This document shows, in pieces, positions 1 to 10,996 of a stretch of 64,000 nt of DNA. Each line of letters begins with the position of its first letter. Within the stretch, counting starts at the first letter, position 1. Both the position numbers and the translations under genes were made by a program. This stretch comes from Streptacidiphilus sp. PB12-B1b (GTDB lineage Bacteria; Actinomycetota; Actinomycetes; Streptomycetales; Streptomycetaceae), in NCBI RefSeq assembly GCF_014084125.1, contig NZ_CP048405.1:4030001-4094000 (forward strand), written 5' to 3'. The notes under the pieces are model-generated. The model did no database searches. It was not told the DNA's origin and saw only the letters and a program-made list of their open reading frames with translations.

Positions 1-153
1 GTGCAGCAGACGCGAATTGACGAAATGCGCAACCCGTCGGCCACAGGGGTGTACCGTGCCCGTCCCTCACCTGTCGCGCACGGGCAAGGCACAGCGGTAC
101 CCTCCTGGGGCCGCGCCGCAGCCGGCGGCCGTAAGGGGAGAGTGACGCTGTGA
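1..153 (+). CDS. Possible C-terminal end of a gene entering from the left edge
   Basis: The first frame is open from base 1 to a TGA at 151-153, and that stop shares a GTGA overlap with the start of the thioesterase gene. The same 4-nt overlap is used throughout this cluster, so this may be the last 50 codons of an upstream gene translationally coupled to the thioesterase. The residues are Arg/Ala/Gly-rich and I recognise no family. In DNA this GC-rich a 50-codon open frame can arise by chance, so the call is weak. Confidence 0.28.
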   Translation: MQQTRIDEMRNPSATGVYRARPSPVAHGQGTAVPSWGRAAAGGRKGRVTL

Positions 154-911
154 GCGACTGGACGCGCTGTTTTCACCCTGCGCCCGCAAGCCGGGTGCGG
201 CTGGTCTGCTTCCCGCACGCGGGCGGCTCGGCCAGCGGCTACCACGCCCTGTCGGCCGCCGTGTCGGGGCCTGACGCCGAGCCCTGGGTGGTGCAGTACC
301 CCGGACGCCAGGACCGTTACGGGGAGCCCTTCGCCCGGAGCATGGCCGAGATCGTGGACGCAGTCCTGGCCGAGCTGCCCGCGACCGGCGACCTCGCGCT
401 GTTCGGCCACAGCATGGGCGCGGTGCTGGCCTTCGAGGCGGCCCGCAGACTGCAGGCCGCCGGGCGCTCCCCCGTCGCGCTGATCGTCTCCGGACGCGCG
501 GCCCCCGCCACCGGCACGCACCCCGCCGGACGCGTACCGGTGCGCTCGCTGGACGACGCCGCGCTGGTCGCGGACATGCGCGCGCTGGCGGGCACCTCCA
601 CCGAGGTGCTGGACCATCCCGACCTGCTGGAGCTGCTGCTGCCCGCCGTCCGCGCCGACTACCAGATCCTCGACGACCACCTGCACCGCCCCGGCCCGCC
701 CCTGCACTGCCCGGTGACCGCCCTGGCCGGAGACCGCGACCCGCGCGTCACCCCCGAACAGGTACAGGCATGGCGGCACGAGACCACCGGCCCCTTCGCC
801 TGCCACGTCCTGCCCGGCGGCCATTTCTTCCTCGACGACCAACTGCCGCACGTCGCCGACCTGATCGTCACCGCCCTGCACGACGCCGGGCAGGCCGACA
901 GCGGCAGATAG
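150..911 (+). CDS. Type II thioesterase of the NRPS/PKS cluster
   Basis: A 253-residue alpha/beta hydrolase of the type II (external) thioesterase family, which removes wrong or stalled acyl groups from carrier domains of assembly lines. The N-terminus has the family signature CFPHAGG (residues 20-26). The nucleophile is Ser88 in GHSMG, the acid is probably in LAGDRDP near residue 200, and the histidine is in GGHFF near 227. The length is normal for the family. The GTG start at 150 follows a purine-rich site (aggggag, about 134-140). The gene converges on the KS-ACP gene with about 58 bp between the stops. It should serve the leftward NRPS operon next to it, which lacks another editing enzyme in view. 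Confidence 0.93.
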   Translation: MSDWTRCFHPAPASRVRLVCFPHAGGSASGYHALSAAVSGPDAEPWVVQYPGRQDRYGEPFARSMAEIVDAVLAELPATGDLALFGHSMGAVLAFEAARRLQAAGRSPVALIVSGRAAPATGTHPAGRVPVRSLDDAALVADMRALAGTSTEVLDHPDLLELLLPAVRADYQILDDHLHRPGPPLHCPVTALAGDRDPRVTPEQVQAWRHETTGPFACHVLPGGHFFLDDQLPHVADLIVTALHDAGQADSGR

Positions 912-969
912 GGCAGGACCCTGACGCGGTGGTAGCCGACCTGCACCGGCGGGCGGCTACCACCGGGGG

Positions 970-3240
970 CTACTGGGCTTCGAGTTCGGACAGCAGGGCG
1001 TCCAGGGAATCCTCGCCGGTGTCAGGGCGGGCGGTGTCGATGACCAGGCGGGCCAGGGCGGGCAGGGTGAGGTCCTCCAGGAACAGGGTGATCGGGACCT
1101 CCAGGCCCAGTTCCTCGCGCAGTCGGCCGACCAGGTGGACGGCGGTCAGCGAGTCCCCTCCGGCGGAGAAGTACGTCACGACCGCGTCGCTCGGGTCCGG
1201 CAGGCCCAGGGCGTCGGCCAGGAGCGCACACACCGCTGCCTGAAGGGCCGCCTCCTCCCCCGGCTCCTGCGGGGGCGCGACAGCGCCGGCGACGGGGGCG
1301 ACGGGAACGGCGGGAGACAGGGCGCCGAAGCTGCGGCGGTCCAGGTCGGCAGCCGGCAGGCTCACCCGCAGCGGGGCACCGGCCTGCGCGGCGGCTGCGG
1401 CACCCGGGCCGAGCGGGTAGCCCGGGCCGGGTGCGGGGGGCTGGTCGGCGGGGGCGGTGTGCCAGGCGGCGGCCAGGGCGGCGGCAGGGCCTGCGACGTC
1501 CGCACCGGGAGCGCTCAGGCCGGTTCCGGCCAGGGCGCCCGGCGGGCGCAGCGCCAGCTGGTCCAGCACGTCGGCGGCCCCGGCCGTGTCGGCGGCCAGG
1601 ACGTGGGCGCGGGCGGTGAGCGCGGGGCGGCCGGTGCGCAGGGTGTGGGCGGCCTGCTCCAGGGTCGGGCCGCCCGGGGCGCGCAGCGCAGCGGCCAGGC
1701 GGGCGGCCAGGGCGGCCAGGGCGGGCTCGGTGCGCGCGGACAGCGGCAGGAACGCCGTTTCCCCGCGCCCGGCGGCCGGCGCGGGGCGTTCGGGGGCCTG
1801 TTCCAGGACGACGTGGGCGTTGGTGCCGCCGATACCCAGCGACGTGACCGCAGCGCGGCGCGGGCCCGGGGCGGCAGGCCAGGGAGCAGGACGGTCGACC
1901 ACGCGGAAGGGAGTGGCGTCCAGGTCCAGGCCGGGATGGGCGGCGGTGGCCCCCGCGACCGGGACCAGGACGGCGTGTTCGAGCATGAGCACGGTCTTGA
2001 TCAGCGCGGCGACGCCGGCGGCCGCATCCAGGTGTCCGAGGTTGGACTTCACCGACCCCAGCCCGATCCGCCCGCCGCGGAAGGCTTCGGCGGCGGCGGC
2101 CAGCTCGACCCGGTCGCCCAGGGCGGTCGCGGTGCCGTGGGCCTCCAGGTACTGGGCGGTGCGCGGGTCCAGGTCGGCCGCGTCCCACGCCTCGATGATC
2201 GCGGCGGTCTGCCGTTCAACTCCCGGCGCGGTGAAGCCGAGGCGGGCGCGGCCGTCGTTGGTGACGGCGCTGCCACGGATGACGGCGCGCACCGGGTCGC
2301 CGTCGGCCAGGGCGTCGGCCAGGCGGCGCAGGACGACCACGCCCACCCCGTTGCCGGGCACGGTCCCGGCCGCGCGGGCATCGAAGGGACGGCAGCGGCC
2401 GTCCGGGGAGAGGATGCCGCCGTCCTGGTACAGGTAGCCGCGGCGACGGACGCTGTCCACGGCCGCGCCCCCTGCCAGTGCGGTGTCGCACTCCCCCAAC
2501 AGCAGGGCCTGGCAGGCCAGATGGACGGCGGTGAGCGAGGTCGAGCAGGCGGTCTGCACGGTCATGCTGGGGCCGTCCAGGCCCAGCCGGTAGGAGGTCC
2601 AGGGGGCCAGGAACTCACGGTCGGTCAGGATCCGGACCTGCATCGCGCCGATCCGCCCGGCCAGCTGCGGGTCGCCGTGGGCGGCGAGCATGTGCTCGGT
2701 CAGGCTGCCGCCCACGTAGACGCCGGTACGGGCGGGGGCGCGCTGCGGGTCGTAGCCGGCGTCCTGGAGGGCGGTCCAGGCGGTCTCCAGCAGCAGCCGG
2801 TGCTGCGGGTCCAGGACGGCGGCCTCGGCCGGGGTGAAGCCGAACAGCTCGGCGTCGAACCGGTCCGCGCCCTCCAGGTGGCCCTTGGCCGGGACGTAGG
2901 AGGGGTTGCGGACCTGGTCCGGGTCGGCGCCGTCGGCGAGCAGCTCATCGGGGGTGAAGTCGGTCAGGGAACAGGTCCCGGCCAGGAGATTGGCCCAGTA
3001 GGCGTCCAGATCCCGGGCTCCGGGGAAGCGCCCGCCCATCCCGATGACCGCGACCGCATTGTCGGGCACGACGCCCAGGCCCCCGCTGGGGGCGGCAGCG
3101 GGGGCCTCGGCCGCAGTGGGGGTGGGGGCCTCAGCAGGAATGGCGGACGGAGCCGGGGGCGCGGCGAGGGCCGTGGGGGCAGCGGCCGAGGCGGGGGTAT
3201 CGGCGGACGCGGCACCGGTGGGGGCGGGGGCGGTGGTCAT
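970..3240 (-). CDS. Polyketide synthase KS-ACP protein lacking an acyltransferase
   Basis: 756 residues. After an Ala/Pro-rich leader (1-58) comes a beta-ketoacyl synthase (about 60-480) with an intact triad: Cys232 in TACSTS, His368 in EAHGT and His403 in KSNLGH. Next is a short linker that begins like a normal KS-AT linker (FLPLSARTEPALAAL) and ends like a post-AT linker (LPAADLDRRSFG), with no GHSxG acyltransferase between them. A carrier domain follows (about 670-735) with a GGDSL phosphopantetheine site. It is the last gene of the operon, and its ATG overlaps the preceding NRPS stop as ATGA. It should either take a malonyl unit from an acyltransferase acting in trans or use the KS for condensation or cyclisation of a peptidyl chain. 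Both roles are inference. Confidence 0.9.
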   Translation of the reverse strand: MTTAPAPTGAASADTPASAAAPTALAAPPAPSAIPAEAPTPTAAEAPAAAPSGGLGVVPDNAVAVIGMGGRFPGARDLDAYWANLLAGTCSLTDFTPDELLADGADPDQVRNPSYVPAKGHLEGADRFDAELFGFTPAEAAVLDPQHRLLLETAWTALQDAGYDPQRAPARTGVYVGGSLTEHMLAAHGDPQLAGRIGAMQVRILTDREFLAPWTSYRLGLDGPSMTVQTACSTSLTAVHLACQALLLGECDTALAGGAAVDSVRRRGYLYQDGGILSPDGRCRPFDARAAGTVPGNGVGVVVLRRLADALADGDPVRAVIRGSAVTNDGRARLGFTAPGVERQTAAIIEAWDAADLDPRTAQYLEAHGTATALGDRVELAAAAEAFRGGRIGLGSVKSNLGHLDAAAGVAALIKTVLMLEHAVLVPVAGATAAHPGLDLDATPFRVVDRPAPWPAAPGPRRAAVTSLGIGGTNAHVVLEQAPERPAPAAGRGETAFLPLSARTEPALAALAARLAAALRAPGGPTLEQAAHTLRTGRPALTARAHVLAADTAGAADVLDQLALRPPGALAGTGLSAPGADVAGPAAALAAAWHTAPADQPPAPGPGYPLGPGAAAAAQAGAPLRVSLPAADLDRRSFGALSPAVPVAPVAGAVAPPQEPGEEAALQAAVCALLADALGLPDPSDAVVTYFSAGGDSLTAVHLVGRLREELGLEVPITLFLEDLTLPALARLVIDTARPDTGEDSLDALLSELEAQ

Positions 3241-6200
3241 CTGGGGCTGCCTTTCCGGAGGTTGCGGAGCCTGGCGGCTGCGGCCTGCCGTTCGTGCCGG
3301 CTGCCGCCTGCGGCGGACGCGGCAGGCGGGGCGGGCGCGGTGGGGGTGGGAGCGGAGGTAGCGGACGCGGGAGCAACGGGCGCGGGCGCGGCGGGGGCGG
3401 GCTCGGCAGGGGCGGTTGGGACGGGAGCAGCGGGAGCAGCAGTGGCGGGAGTGGGCGCAGCAGGAGCAGGCGCGGGCTCGGGCGCGCCAAGAGCGGGCGC
3501 GGCGGGAGCGGCAGTGGCAGGAGCGGGCGCGCCGGGAGCAGGCGCGCCGGGAGCAGGCGCGGCGGGAGCGGCAGTGGCGGGCTCGAGGGTGGCGGTGGTG
3601 CAGGTGGAGGCGGCGACGCTGGCGGCGTGGGCGTCAGCGGCACCGGCCTCGTCGGCGGTGAGGTGGGCGGCGGCACCCGCCTCGTCGGCGGTCACGAGGG
3701 CGGCGGCGGTACCCGGCTCGTCGACGGTCGCGTGGGCGTCAGCGGCATCCGTCCCGGCGGCGGCGTTATCGGCATCGTCCGCGGTCAGGTGGGCGGCGAG
3801 GGTGGCGACGGTGGGGCGGCGGAAGAGGTCGATCAGGGTGAGGTCGGCGTGGGGGTACTGTTCGCGCAGGTCGGCCAGGACGCCCATCAGGCGTACCGAG
3901 TTGCCGCCCAGGTCGAAGAAGTTGTCGTGGACGCCGACCCGGTCCAGGGTCAGGGCGCGGGCCCAGGCGGCGGCGACCTGCTGCTGGGCGGCGTCGGCCG
4001 GGGCGGTGTACGGGCGGTCGAGGTCGCTGCGGGCGGTGGCGGGGTCGGGCAGGCGGGTGCGGTCGAGCTTGCCGGAGGCGCCCAGCGGGAGTTCGTCCAG
4101 GCGGACGAAGGCGTCGGGGACCATGTAGCCGGGCAGGTGGTCGGCCAGGCGGGTGCGCAGGTCGGCGTCGGTGGGGTGGTGGCCGGGGCGGGGCACCAGG
4201 TAGGCGATCAGGCGGGCGTCGTTGCCGGTGCCCTTGACGGCGGCGGCGGTGTGGGCGACGCCCGGGACGGCGGCCAGCACGGTCTCCACCTCGCCCAGTT
4301 CCACGCGCAGGCCCCGGAGTTTGACCTGGGTGTCGCTGCGGCCCAGGTAGTGCAGGCGGCCGTGGGCGTCGATGCGGCCCAGGTCGCCGGTGCGGTACAT
4401 CCGCGAGCCGGGTTGGCCGTAGGGGTCGGCGGTGAAGCGTTCGGCGGTGAGGGCGGGTTGGGCGATGTAGCCGCGTGCCAGGGGCGCTCCGGCGATGTAG
4501 ATCTCGCCGGTGACGCCGGGGGGCACGGTGCGCAGGGACTGGTCCAGGACGTACAGGCGGGCGCCGGGGACGGGATCGCCGATGACCACGGGCCGGTCGG
4601 GGTGCAGGTCGGCGGTGGTGGAGTAGACGGTTGCCTCGCTGGGGCCGTAGGCGTTGACGATCCGGCGCCCCGGCTCCCACAGGCGCTGCACCAATTCGGG
4701 CGGGCACGCCTCGCCGCCGACGGCCAGGGTGCGCAGGTGGGGCAGTTGGCCGTGGGCGGCGGGCAGCAGCATCGCGGCGGACGGCGGCAGGAAGGCGTAG
4801 GTGATGCGGGAGTCGCGCAGGCGGTCCAGCAGGGCCTGGCCCAGGCGTTCGTGCTCCTGGGCGATGTGCAGCTCGGCCCCGGCGGTCCAGGGAAAGAACA
4901 GGTCCGAGACGGCGACGTCGAAGCCGAAGGAGACGAACTGCAGGACCCGGTCGCGCTCGGTGACGGGGAAGGCGTGGCGCACCGCGCAGGTGAGGTTGGC
5001 CAGGGCGCGGTGCTCGACGGCGACGCCCTTGGGGGTGCCGGTGGAGCCGGAGGTGAACAGGACGTACGCCAGGTCGCGGGGGTGGGGCCCGGCGTGCGGG
5101 GCGGTGTCGGGCGCCGGGTCGCCGGGGGCGTCGGGCAGGTCCAGGCGCAGGGCGGGGGCGGGCAGCGCGGCGCCCGCTGCGGCGGTGGGGGCGGTGGTCA
5201 GCAGCAGGGCGGCGCCCGAGGAGGCGGTCATCCGGGCGAGCCGGTCGTGGGGGTGGGCGGGGTCCATCGGGACGTAGGCGCCCCCGGCGCGCAGGACGGC
5301 CAGGGCGGCGACGGCCATGTCGGCGCCGCGCGGCAGCAGCAGGCCCACCCGCACGCCGGAGGTGACGCGGCGGGCGCGCAGCCGGGCGGCCAGGGCGTCC
5401 GCCCGTTGCATCAACTGGCGGTAGGTCAGGCGCAGGTCGCCGCAGACCAGGGCGGTGGCCCCGGGGCGGGCGGCGGCGGTGCGGGCGATCAGCTCGGGCA
5501 CCAGCGGGCCGGGCGGCGCGGCCTGGGCGGTGCGGTCGGTGCGGGCGAGGGTGGCGGCGCGCTGGTCGTCCGGGACGGCGTCGATCCGCGACAGCGGCAG
5601 GCCCGGGTGGTGCAGGGCGCGGTCCAGCCAGGTGGAGAACGCGCGGGCCCAGGCGGCGGCGGTGGCGTCGTCGAACAGGTCGCTGCGGTAGATCAGTTGG
5701 GCGTCCAGCTCCGGGCCGCGGCGGGCGACCTGCAGGTGCAGGTCGAACTTGGCCACGTCCAGGTCCAGGTCCAGCCGCCGGGTGCGGGCGCCTTCCAGCT
5801 CGAGGACGGGCTCGGTGTCGTCGTCGTAGCCGAGGACGGCCTGCACCAGGGGGTCGTGGCTGGTCTCGCGGGTGGGGGCGACGGCGTCGACCACGGCTTC
5901 GAAGGGGGCGTCCTGGTAGGGAGCGGCGGCCAGTTGGGCGGCGCGGACGCGTTCGGTGAGCCGGTCCAGGCTCGGGTCGCCGGAGAGGTCCACCCGCAGG
6001 GCCACGGTGTTGGTGAGCATCCCGACCATCTCCTGGGTCTCGGCGCGGTCGCGGCCCGAGACCGGGTAGCCCAGCACCACCTCGCCGGTGCCGGACAGGC
6101 GTCCCAGGAACGCGGCCCAGGCCGCCAGGAGCACCATGAACGCGGTCCCCGAGCAGCGGGCGGCGGCCTGGGCCAGGCGTTCGCGCAGCGCGGGGGGCAG

Positions 6201-6905
6201 TTCCAGGCGTACGGTGCCGCCGGCGGCGGTGCGCAGCGCGGGGCGGGGGCGGTCCAGCGGCAGCGGCAGCACGTGGGGGGCGCCGCGCAGGGCGGCGGCC
6301 CAGTGGGCGACGGCGTCGGCGTAGTGGCCGCTGTCGCGGCGCTCGCGCTGCCAGGCGGCCCAGTCGGGGTACTGCAGGGCCGGTTCAGGCGGGTTCCAGG
6401 GGCGGCTGTGCAGGTGGTGGCGGTAGGCGTCGGACAGCTCGCGCAGGAGCACCGCCAGCGACCAGCCGTCGCAGACCAGGTGGTGGGCGGTGAGCAGGAC
6501 GCGGTGGCTGCCGTCGTCCAGGTGGAGCAGGGTGCAGCGCAGCAGCGGTCCGGTGGCGGGGTCGAAGGGCCGGGCGGCGTGGGCGCGCAGGTGGTCGGGG
6601 GCCCGGTCGGCGGGGACGCCGTGCTCGGCGTGCACAGCGCAGGAGCCGTGGGCGGCGACGATCTGGGCGGGGGCGCCGCCGGGGGCGGTGGTGCGGAAGG
6701 TGGTGCGCAGGGCTTCGTGGCGTTGGACCAGCGCGTCCAAGGCGCGGGTGAACGCCTGTGGGTCGAAGGGGCCGTGGACGGCGAACGCGGCGGGGACGGT
6801 GTACTGGGCGGTGCCGGGGTTCAGCTGGTCCAGGACCAGCAGGCGGCCCTGGGCGTCGCTGACGGGGAACTCGTACTCCTCGGTGGCGCTGTCCACGGGG
6901 TTCAC
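3237..6905 (-). CDS. NRPS module C-A-T with a long Ala/Pro tail
   Basis: 1,222 residues. The condensation domain (about 10-450) has an intact HHLVCDG motif. The adenylation domain (about 465-960) has the usual core motifs ([20 protein letters not shown], catalytic Lys in GASGKLDR). The carrier domain (about 975-1040) has GGNS. The final 180 residues are almost only Ala, Pro, Thr, Gly and acidic residues and end in a basic segment. My eye-aligned specificity code is DVSFAGAVYK. It shares DVS..GAV with codes I recall for tryptophan, so an aromatic substrate is a weak guess. The reading frame stays open upstream to 8018, but real NRPS sequence begins at the GTG at 6905, which overlaps the upstream TGA as GTGA. 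A second GTG at 6896 has better spacing from the GGAAGGAG site. There is no release domain, so the chain must pass to another protein, plausibly the KS-ACP. Confidence 0.9.
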   Translation of the reverse strand: MNPVDSATEEYEFPVSDAQGRLLVLDQLNPGTAQYTVPAAFAVHGPFDPQAFTRALDALVQRHEALRTTFRTTAPGGAPAQIVAAHGSCAVHAEHGVPADRAPDHLRAHAARPFDPATGPLLRCTLLHLDDGSHRVLLTAHHLVCDGWSLAVLLRELSDAYRHHLHSRPWNPPEPALQYPDWAAWQRERRDSGHYADAVAHWAAALRGAPHVLPLPLDRPRPALRTAAGGTVRLELPPALRERLAQAAARCSGTAFMVLLAAWAAFLGRLSGTGEVVLGYPVSGRDRAETQEMVGMLTNTVALRVDLSGDPSLDRLTERVRAAQLAAAPYQDAPFEAVVDAVAPTRETSHDPLVQAVLGYDDDTEPVLELEGARTRRLDLDLDVAKFDLHLQVARRGPELDAQLIYRSDLFDDATAAAWARAFSTWLDRALHHPGLPLSRIDAVPDDQRAATLARTDRTAQAAPPGPLVPELIARTAAARPGATALVCGDLRLTYRQLMQRADALAARLRARRVTSGVRVGLLLPRGADMAVAALAVLRAGGAYVPMDPAHPHDRLARMTASSGAALLLTTAPTAAAGAALPAPALRLDLPDAPGDPAPDTAPHAGPHPRDLAYVLFTSGSTGTPKGVAVEHRALANLTCAVRHAFPVTERDRVLQFVSFGFDVAVSDLFFPWTAGAELHIAQEHERLGQALLDRLRDSRITYAFLPPSAAMLLPAAHGQLPHLRTLAVGGEACPPELVQRLWEPGRRIVNAYGPSEATVYSTTADLHPDRPVVIGDPVPGARLYVLDQSLRTVPPGVTGEIYIAGAPLARGYIAQPALTAERFTADPYGQPGSRMYRTGDLGRIDAHGRLHYLGRSDTQVKLRGLRVELGEVETVLAAVPGVAHTAAAVKGTGNDARLIAYLVPRPGHHPTDADLRTRLADHLPGYMVPDAFVRLDELPLGASGKLDRTRLPDPATARSDLDRPYTAPADAAQQQVAAAWARALTLDRVGVHDNFFDLGGNSVRLMGVLADLREQYPHADLTLIDLFRRPTVATLAAHLTADDADNAAAGTDAADAHATVDEPGTAAALVTADEAGAAAHLTADEAGAADAHAASVAASTCTTATLEPATAAPAAPAPGAPAPGAPAPATAAPAAPALGAPEPAPAPAAPTPATAAPAAPVPTAPAEPAPAAPAPVAPASATSAPTPTAPAPPAASAAGGSRHERQAAAARLRNLRKGSPR

Positions 6906-9900
6906 GCTCCTTCCGGGACGGGTGAGGCGGTGAGGGTGTGTTCGAGGGTGCGGGCGATGGCGGCGGCCGGGCCGGGGTCCATCACCGCGCTGTGGGCGCA
7001 AGCCAGTTCGTGGACGGTGACGGTGACGCCGGTGGCCTGCCAGGCGGCGGTCTTCACGTCGGTGGGCACGGTGTCGGGGCCAGTGGTGGCGCTGAACAGG
7101 GTCAGCGGTCCGGCGTAGGCGGAGGGCTGCCAGGCGTGGGCCAGGGCGATGTGGTGGGCGGCGGTGTCGACCACGGCGGCCAGGCGGTGGTCGGGGAACC
7201 CGGCGAAGACCTGGCCGTGTTCGCGGGCCAGGGCGAACGCGCGAGCCCGGGTGGTGGGGGCGGGCGGGCGTGGCGCGCCGGGGCGCAGGTCGCGCAGGAG
7301 CAGCGCGAGCACCTCCTGTTCGACGGCGGCCGGGTCGGGGCCGGAATGGGCCAGGTGCGGAGGCAGGGGCAGGGCGTCGATGACGGCCAGCAGGGCGACC
7401 TGCTGGCCCTGGGCGCGCAGCTGGACGGCGGTCTCGAAGGCCACGGGGCCGCCGAAGGAGCGTCCGGCCAGGAGGTAGGGGCCGTGCGGGCGGGTCTGGC
7501 GGATGCGGTGGGCGTACTCGGCCGCCAGGTCGGCCACCGAGGCGGGCAGGTGGGCGGCGCCGGTGTGCAGGGCGGGGGTCTGCAGGGCGTGGACGGGACG
7601 GCCGGGGTGCAGGTGGGGCAGCAGGGTGGTGTAGCCCCAGCCCAGGCCCAGGCCCGGGTGCAGGCAGAACAGCGGCGTCAGGTCCGCGCGGCCCTGGCGC
7701 AGGGTGATCAGCGGGGCCAGGGCGTCGTTGTCGGCCAGGCCGCCGGGGGCCGGGGGGCGGGTCAGGCGGTCGGCCAGGGCGGCCGGGGTGGGGGCGGCGA
7801 ACAGCGCGGCGATCGGGACCGGGACGCCCAGGGCGGTCTCGACGCGGGCGGCCAGCCGCAGGGCGGTCAGGGAGTGGCCGCCGTGGGCGAAGAAGTCGTC
7901 GTCCGGTCGCAGCGGGGCGCGGCCCAGGGTGTCGCCGAACAGCTCGCCCAGGACGCGTTCGGGCTCGGTCGCCGCAGGGCGCCCGGCGGCGTGCCCGGCC
8001 GCGTGTCCGGCGGGGCATGGGTCGGGCAGGGCGGCACGGTCGGCCTTGCCGTGCGCGGTCAGCGGGACGCGGGTGATCCGGGTCCAGACGGTGGGCAGCA
8101 GGTGGGCGGGCAGGACCCGAGCGGCGTGCTCGCGCACCCGCGCCAGGGCCAGATCCGGCGGGGCGGCGTCGTCATCCGAGGGCGGGAGCTGCGGGGCGCC
8201 GTCGTTCGGGGACAGGTCGTGCGGAGGCGGGGCCGCCGGGGGCCGGACGGTGTCGGGGGTGGGCGGGTCCAGCAGGAGCCAGGCGGCCAGGAGGCGGCCG
8301 CCGCCGGGGGCGGGGCGGGCGTCGACCACCGCGCGCGCCACACCCGGGCAGGCCGCCAGTGCGGCCTCGACCTCGGCGGGCTCGATCCGGAAGCCGCGGA
8401 TCTTCAGCTGCCGGTCGGCGCGCCCGACGAAGTCCAACTGCCCGTCAGGGCTCCGGCGGGCCAGGTCGCCGGTGCGGTACATCCGGGTGCCGGGGGGGCC
8501 GTAGGGGTCGGCGGTGAAGCGTTCGGCGGTGGCGGCGGCCCGGCCCAGGTAGCCACGGGCCAGGCCGGGACCGGCCAGGTACACCTCGCCGACCGTGCCC
8601 GCAGGGACCGGGCGCAGCCGCTGGTCCAGGAGGTAGGCGCGGGTGTTGTCCAGCGGTCGTCCGATCGGCACCGGCGCGTCCGAGACCGGGTCGGCGTCCG
8701 GGTCCGGGTCCGGGTCGGCGTCCGGGTCGGTGGGTGTGGTGGGGGCGGTAACGGTGTGGGCGGTGGCGAAGACGGTGGCCTCGGTCGGGCCGTAGCCGTT
8801 GACCAGGGCGGTGGCGGGGCAGTGCGCGCGGAGCAGCCGGACCGCTTCGGGCGCCAGGACGTCTCCCCCGGTCCAGACCTCCCGCAGGCCCGCGAGCGCG
8901 CCGGGATCGGTGCGCACCAGGGTGTGCAGCAGTTCGGCGGTGAGCAGCACGGTGGTCAGGCCGTGCCGGGCAATCAGCCCGCGCAGCAGCGCAGGTGACA
9001 GGCGTTCGGGCGGGGCCAGGACCACGGTGCCGCCGCCCAGCAGCGGGATCCATGCCTCCCAGGCTCCGGCATCGAAGGTGTGCGGGTTGTGCATCAGGGT
9101 CCGGCGGCGGGCGGTGGCGAAGCGGGTGTCGGCGGCGCGGTCGGCCAGGGCCCGGTGGGTGATGACCACGCCCTTGGGCTCGCCGGTGGAGCCGGAGGTG
9201 AACAGGACGCAGAAGGCGGCGTCCGGGTGCACCGGCCCCTCCCGGGTCGCCTTGGCGTCGAGGGCAGGGGCGGGCTCGGGACAGGCGGTGTCCAGGGCAG
9301 GGAGGGGGGTGGCGGTGTCCAGGGCGGGGGCGGGGCCTGCGGTGAGCAGCAGGCGGGGGGCGGCGGCGTCCAGCAGGCGGGTCAGGCGCTGGGCGGGTTG
9401 GGCGGGGTCCAGCGGCAGCCACGCTGCTCCGGTGCGGGCGACCGCGAGCTGGGCGGTGATCAGGCCCGGTGAGCGGGGCAGCAGCAGGGCGACGGTGTCG
9501 CCCGCGCGCACGCCCGCAGCGCGCAGCCGTGCGGCCAGGCGGGCGGAGGCGGCGTCCAGGGCGGCGTAGCTGAGGGTGGCGCCGTCGTGCGTGCGCAGGG
9601 CCGGGGCGTGGGGGGCGGCCAGGGCCACGGCGGCGAACCGGGCGCACACGGTGGCGGTCCCGGGGCCGGGGCGGTGCGGGCCGAGGGAGCGGGCGAGCAG
9701 GTCGGCGTGTTCGCCGGCGGGCAGGACGTCCAGGTCTTCGGCATGGACGGTCGGGTCGCCGGTCAGCGCGCGCAGGGCCTGCAACAGTCGTGCGGCGACC
9801 ACGGCTGCGGGCGGCTCCTGGCGGCGGGCGACCCGCACGAGGGTGTGCTCGCCGGTGGCCCAGGCCACGGTGAGCGGGTAGTGAGTGGCGTCGGCGACCT

Positions 9901-10996
9901 CGACCAGCTCCAACTCCGGCCCGTGGTCGGGATCGTGGCCGTGGTCGGGGCGTGGCTGGGGGAAGTTCTCGAAGGCCAGGATGGAGTCGAAGCGGGCGCC
10001 GGGGCCCGCCGCCTGCTGGACGTCGGCGAGGCGCACATGGTGGTGGGCGACCAGGCGGGCCTGTTCGTCCTGGAGGCGGGCGAGCAGGTCGGCGGTGGAC
10101 TCACCGGTCCGCAACTGGACCCGGACGGGCAGGGTGTTGATGAACAGCCCGACCATCTCCTGCACCCCGGGCAGGTCGTGCGGGCGTCCGGAGACGACGC
10201 CGCCGAAGACCGCGTCGCGGGTGCCTGTGGTCCGGGCCAGGACCAGGGCCCAGGCGGCCTGCACCACGGTGTTGACGGTCACCGCGGCCTCGGCGGCGCG
10301 CGCGGCTACGGCAGCCACCAGCGCGGGCTCCACCTCGACCTCCACCACCTCCAACGCGCCTGGGACGCGCAGAGTTTGCGGTGCTTGCGGGGCGCCGGGG
10401 GCGGGCAGGCCGTGCAGGGCCCGACGCCAGGTCTGCAGGGCGCGGTCGGGGTCCTGGCGGGCCAACCAGGCGGCGTAGTCGCGGTACTGGGCGGCGGGCG
10501 GCAGCGGCAGGCCGCGCACCAGAGCGTCCAGGTCGCGTTGCAGGACCGGCACCGACCATCCGTCGAGCAGGATGTGATGCATCGTCAGCAACAGTCCGGT
10601 GTCATGGCGGTGGCGGACCCAGGTGGCGCGGACCAGGGGCGGGCGGGCCACCTCGAAGCGCCGGGCGCGGTCGGCGGCCAGCAGGTCGCGCCAGGCAGCG
10701 TCCGGCTCCAGGTCCGGATCCAGGGTGGTCTCGCTCCACGGCAGCCGGGCCCGGCGCGGGATCACCTGGACCGGCTGGTCCAGGCCCTGGTGGCGGAAGC
10801 ACGCCCGCAGGTTGGGGTGACGCTCCAGCAGCGCCCCCAGTGCGGCGCGCACCCGTGCGGCGCCGACCCGGGGGTGGACCGCGAAGCGGATCTGGACCAG
10901 GTAGGGATCGCCCTGGCCGGTGTCGTGCAGGGCGTGGAACAGCAGGCCCTGCTGGCCCGGCGACAGCGGCAGCACGTCCGCGACCGGGCCGCTCAC
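6902..10996 (-). CDS. NRPS module C-A-T-TE (chain-releasing)
   Basis: 1,364 residues: condensation (about 1-430, HHILLDG intact), adenylation (about 450-1010), carrier (about 1045-1110, GGHS) and a C-terminal type I thioesterase (about 1120-1364) with nucleophile motif GRSFG and a late His in CAHSAV. The N-terminus ([14 protein letters not shown]) is the pattern of condensation domains that follow an epimerase, matching the upstream C-A-T-E protein. My eye-read code is DAWLWGGVFK, with no substrate I can name. The adenylation domain carries an Asp/Pro repeat insertion near its A5-A6 region and a Pro/Asp-rich stretch before the A10 lysine. The start is a GTG that overlaps the previous stop as GTGA, behind a GGGGGAAGGG site. 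This is the only integral releasing domain in the operon, yet two more assembly-line genes follow it. Confidence 0.92.
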   Translation of the reverse strand: MSGPVADVLPLSPGQQGLLFHALHDTGQGDPYLVQIRFAVHPRVGAARVRAALGALLERHPNLRACFRHQGLDQPVQVIPRRARLPWSETTLDPDLEPDAAWRDLLAADRARRFEVARPPLVRATWVRHRHDTGLLLTMHHILLDGWSVPVLQRDLDALVRGLPLPPAAQYRDYAAWLARQDPDRALQTWRRALHGLPAPGAPQAPQTLRVPGALEVVEVEVEPALVAAVAARAAEAAVTVNTVVQAAWALVLARTTGTRDAVFGGVVSGRPHDLPGVQEMVGLFINTLPVRVQLRTGESTADLLARLQDEQARLVAHHHVRLADVQQAAGPGARFDSILAFENFPQPRPDHGHDPDHGPELELVEVADATHYPLTVAWATGEHTLVRVARRQEPPAAVVAARLLQALRALTGDPTVHAEDLDVLPAGEHADLLARSLGPHRPGPGTATVCARFAAVALAAPHAPALRTHDGATLSYAALDAASARLAARLRAAGVRAGDTVALLLPRSPGLITAQLAVARTGAAWLPLDPAQPAQRLTRLLDAAAPRLLLTAGPAPALDTATPLPALDTACPEPAPALDAKATREGPVHPDAAFCVLFTSGSTGEPKGVVITHRALADRAADTRFATARRRTLMHNPHTFDAGAWEAWIPLLGGGTVVLAPPERLSPALLRGLIARHGLTTVLLTAELLHTLVRTDPGALAGLREVWTGGDVLAPEAVRLLRAHCPATALVNGYGPTEATVFATAHTVTAPTTPTDPDADPDPDPDADPVSDAPVPIGRPLDNTRAYLLDQRLRPVPAGTVGEVYLAGPGLARGYLGRAAATAERFTADPYGPPGTRMYRTGDLARRSPDGQLDFVGRADRQLKIRGFRIEPAEVEAALAACPGVARAVVDARPAPGGGRLLAAWLLLDPPTPDTVRPPAAPPPHDLSPNDGAPQLPPSDDDAAPPDLALARVREHAARVLPAHLLPTVWTRITRVPLTAHGKADRAALPDPCPAGHAAGHAAGRPAATEPERVLGELFGDTLGRAPLRPDDDFFAHGGHSLTALRLAARVETALGVPVPIAALFAAPTPAALADRLTRPPAPGGLADNDALAPLITLRQGRADLTPLFCLHPGLGLGWGYTTLLPHLHPGRPVHALQTPALHTGAAHLPASVADLAAEYAHRIRQTRPHGPYLLAGRSFGGPVAFETAVQLRAQGQQVALLAVIDALPLPPHLAHSGPDPAAVEQEVLALLLRDLRPGAPRPPAPTTRARAFALAREHGQVFAGFPDHRLAAVVDTAAHHIALAHAWQPSAYAGPLTLFSATTGPDTVPTDVKTAAWQATGVTVTVHELACAHSAVMDPGPAAAIARTLEHTLTASPVPEGA

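Noticed and set aside
1135-7118. Very long plus-strand open frames (997 and 1,274 codons) opposite the NRPS and KS genes
   Set aside because: Low-complexity Gly/Arg/Ala translations with no motif, antisense to genes with full catalytic motifs.
6906-8018. 371-codon N-terminal extension of the C-A-T NRPS
   Set aside because: Arg/Pro-rich shadow of the upstream thioesterase and carrier region; real homology begins at the GTG at 6905.
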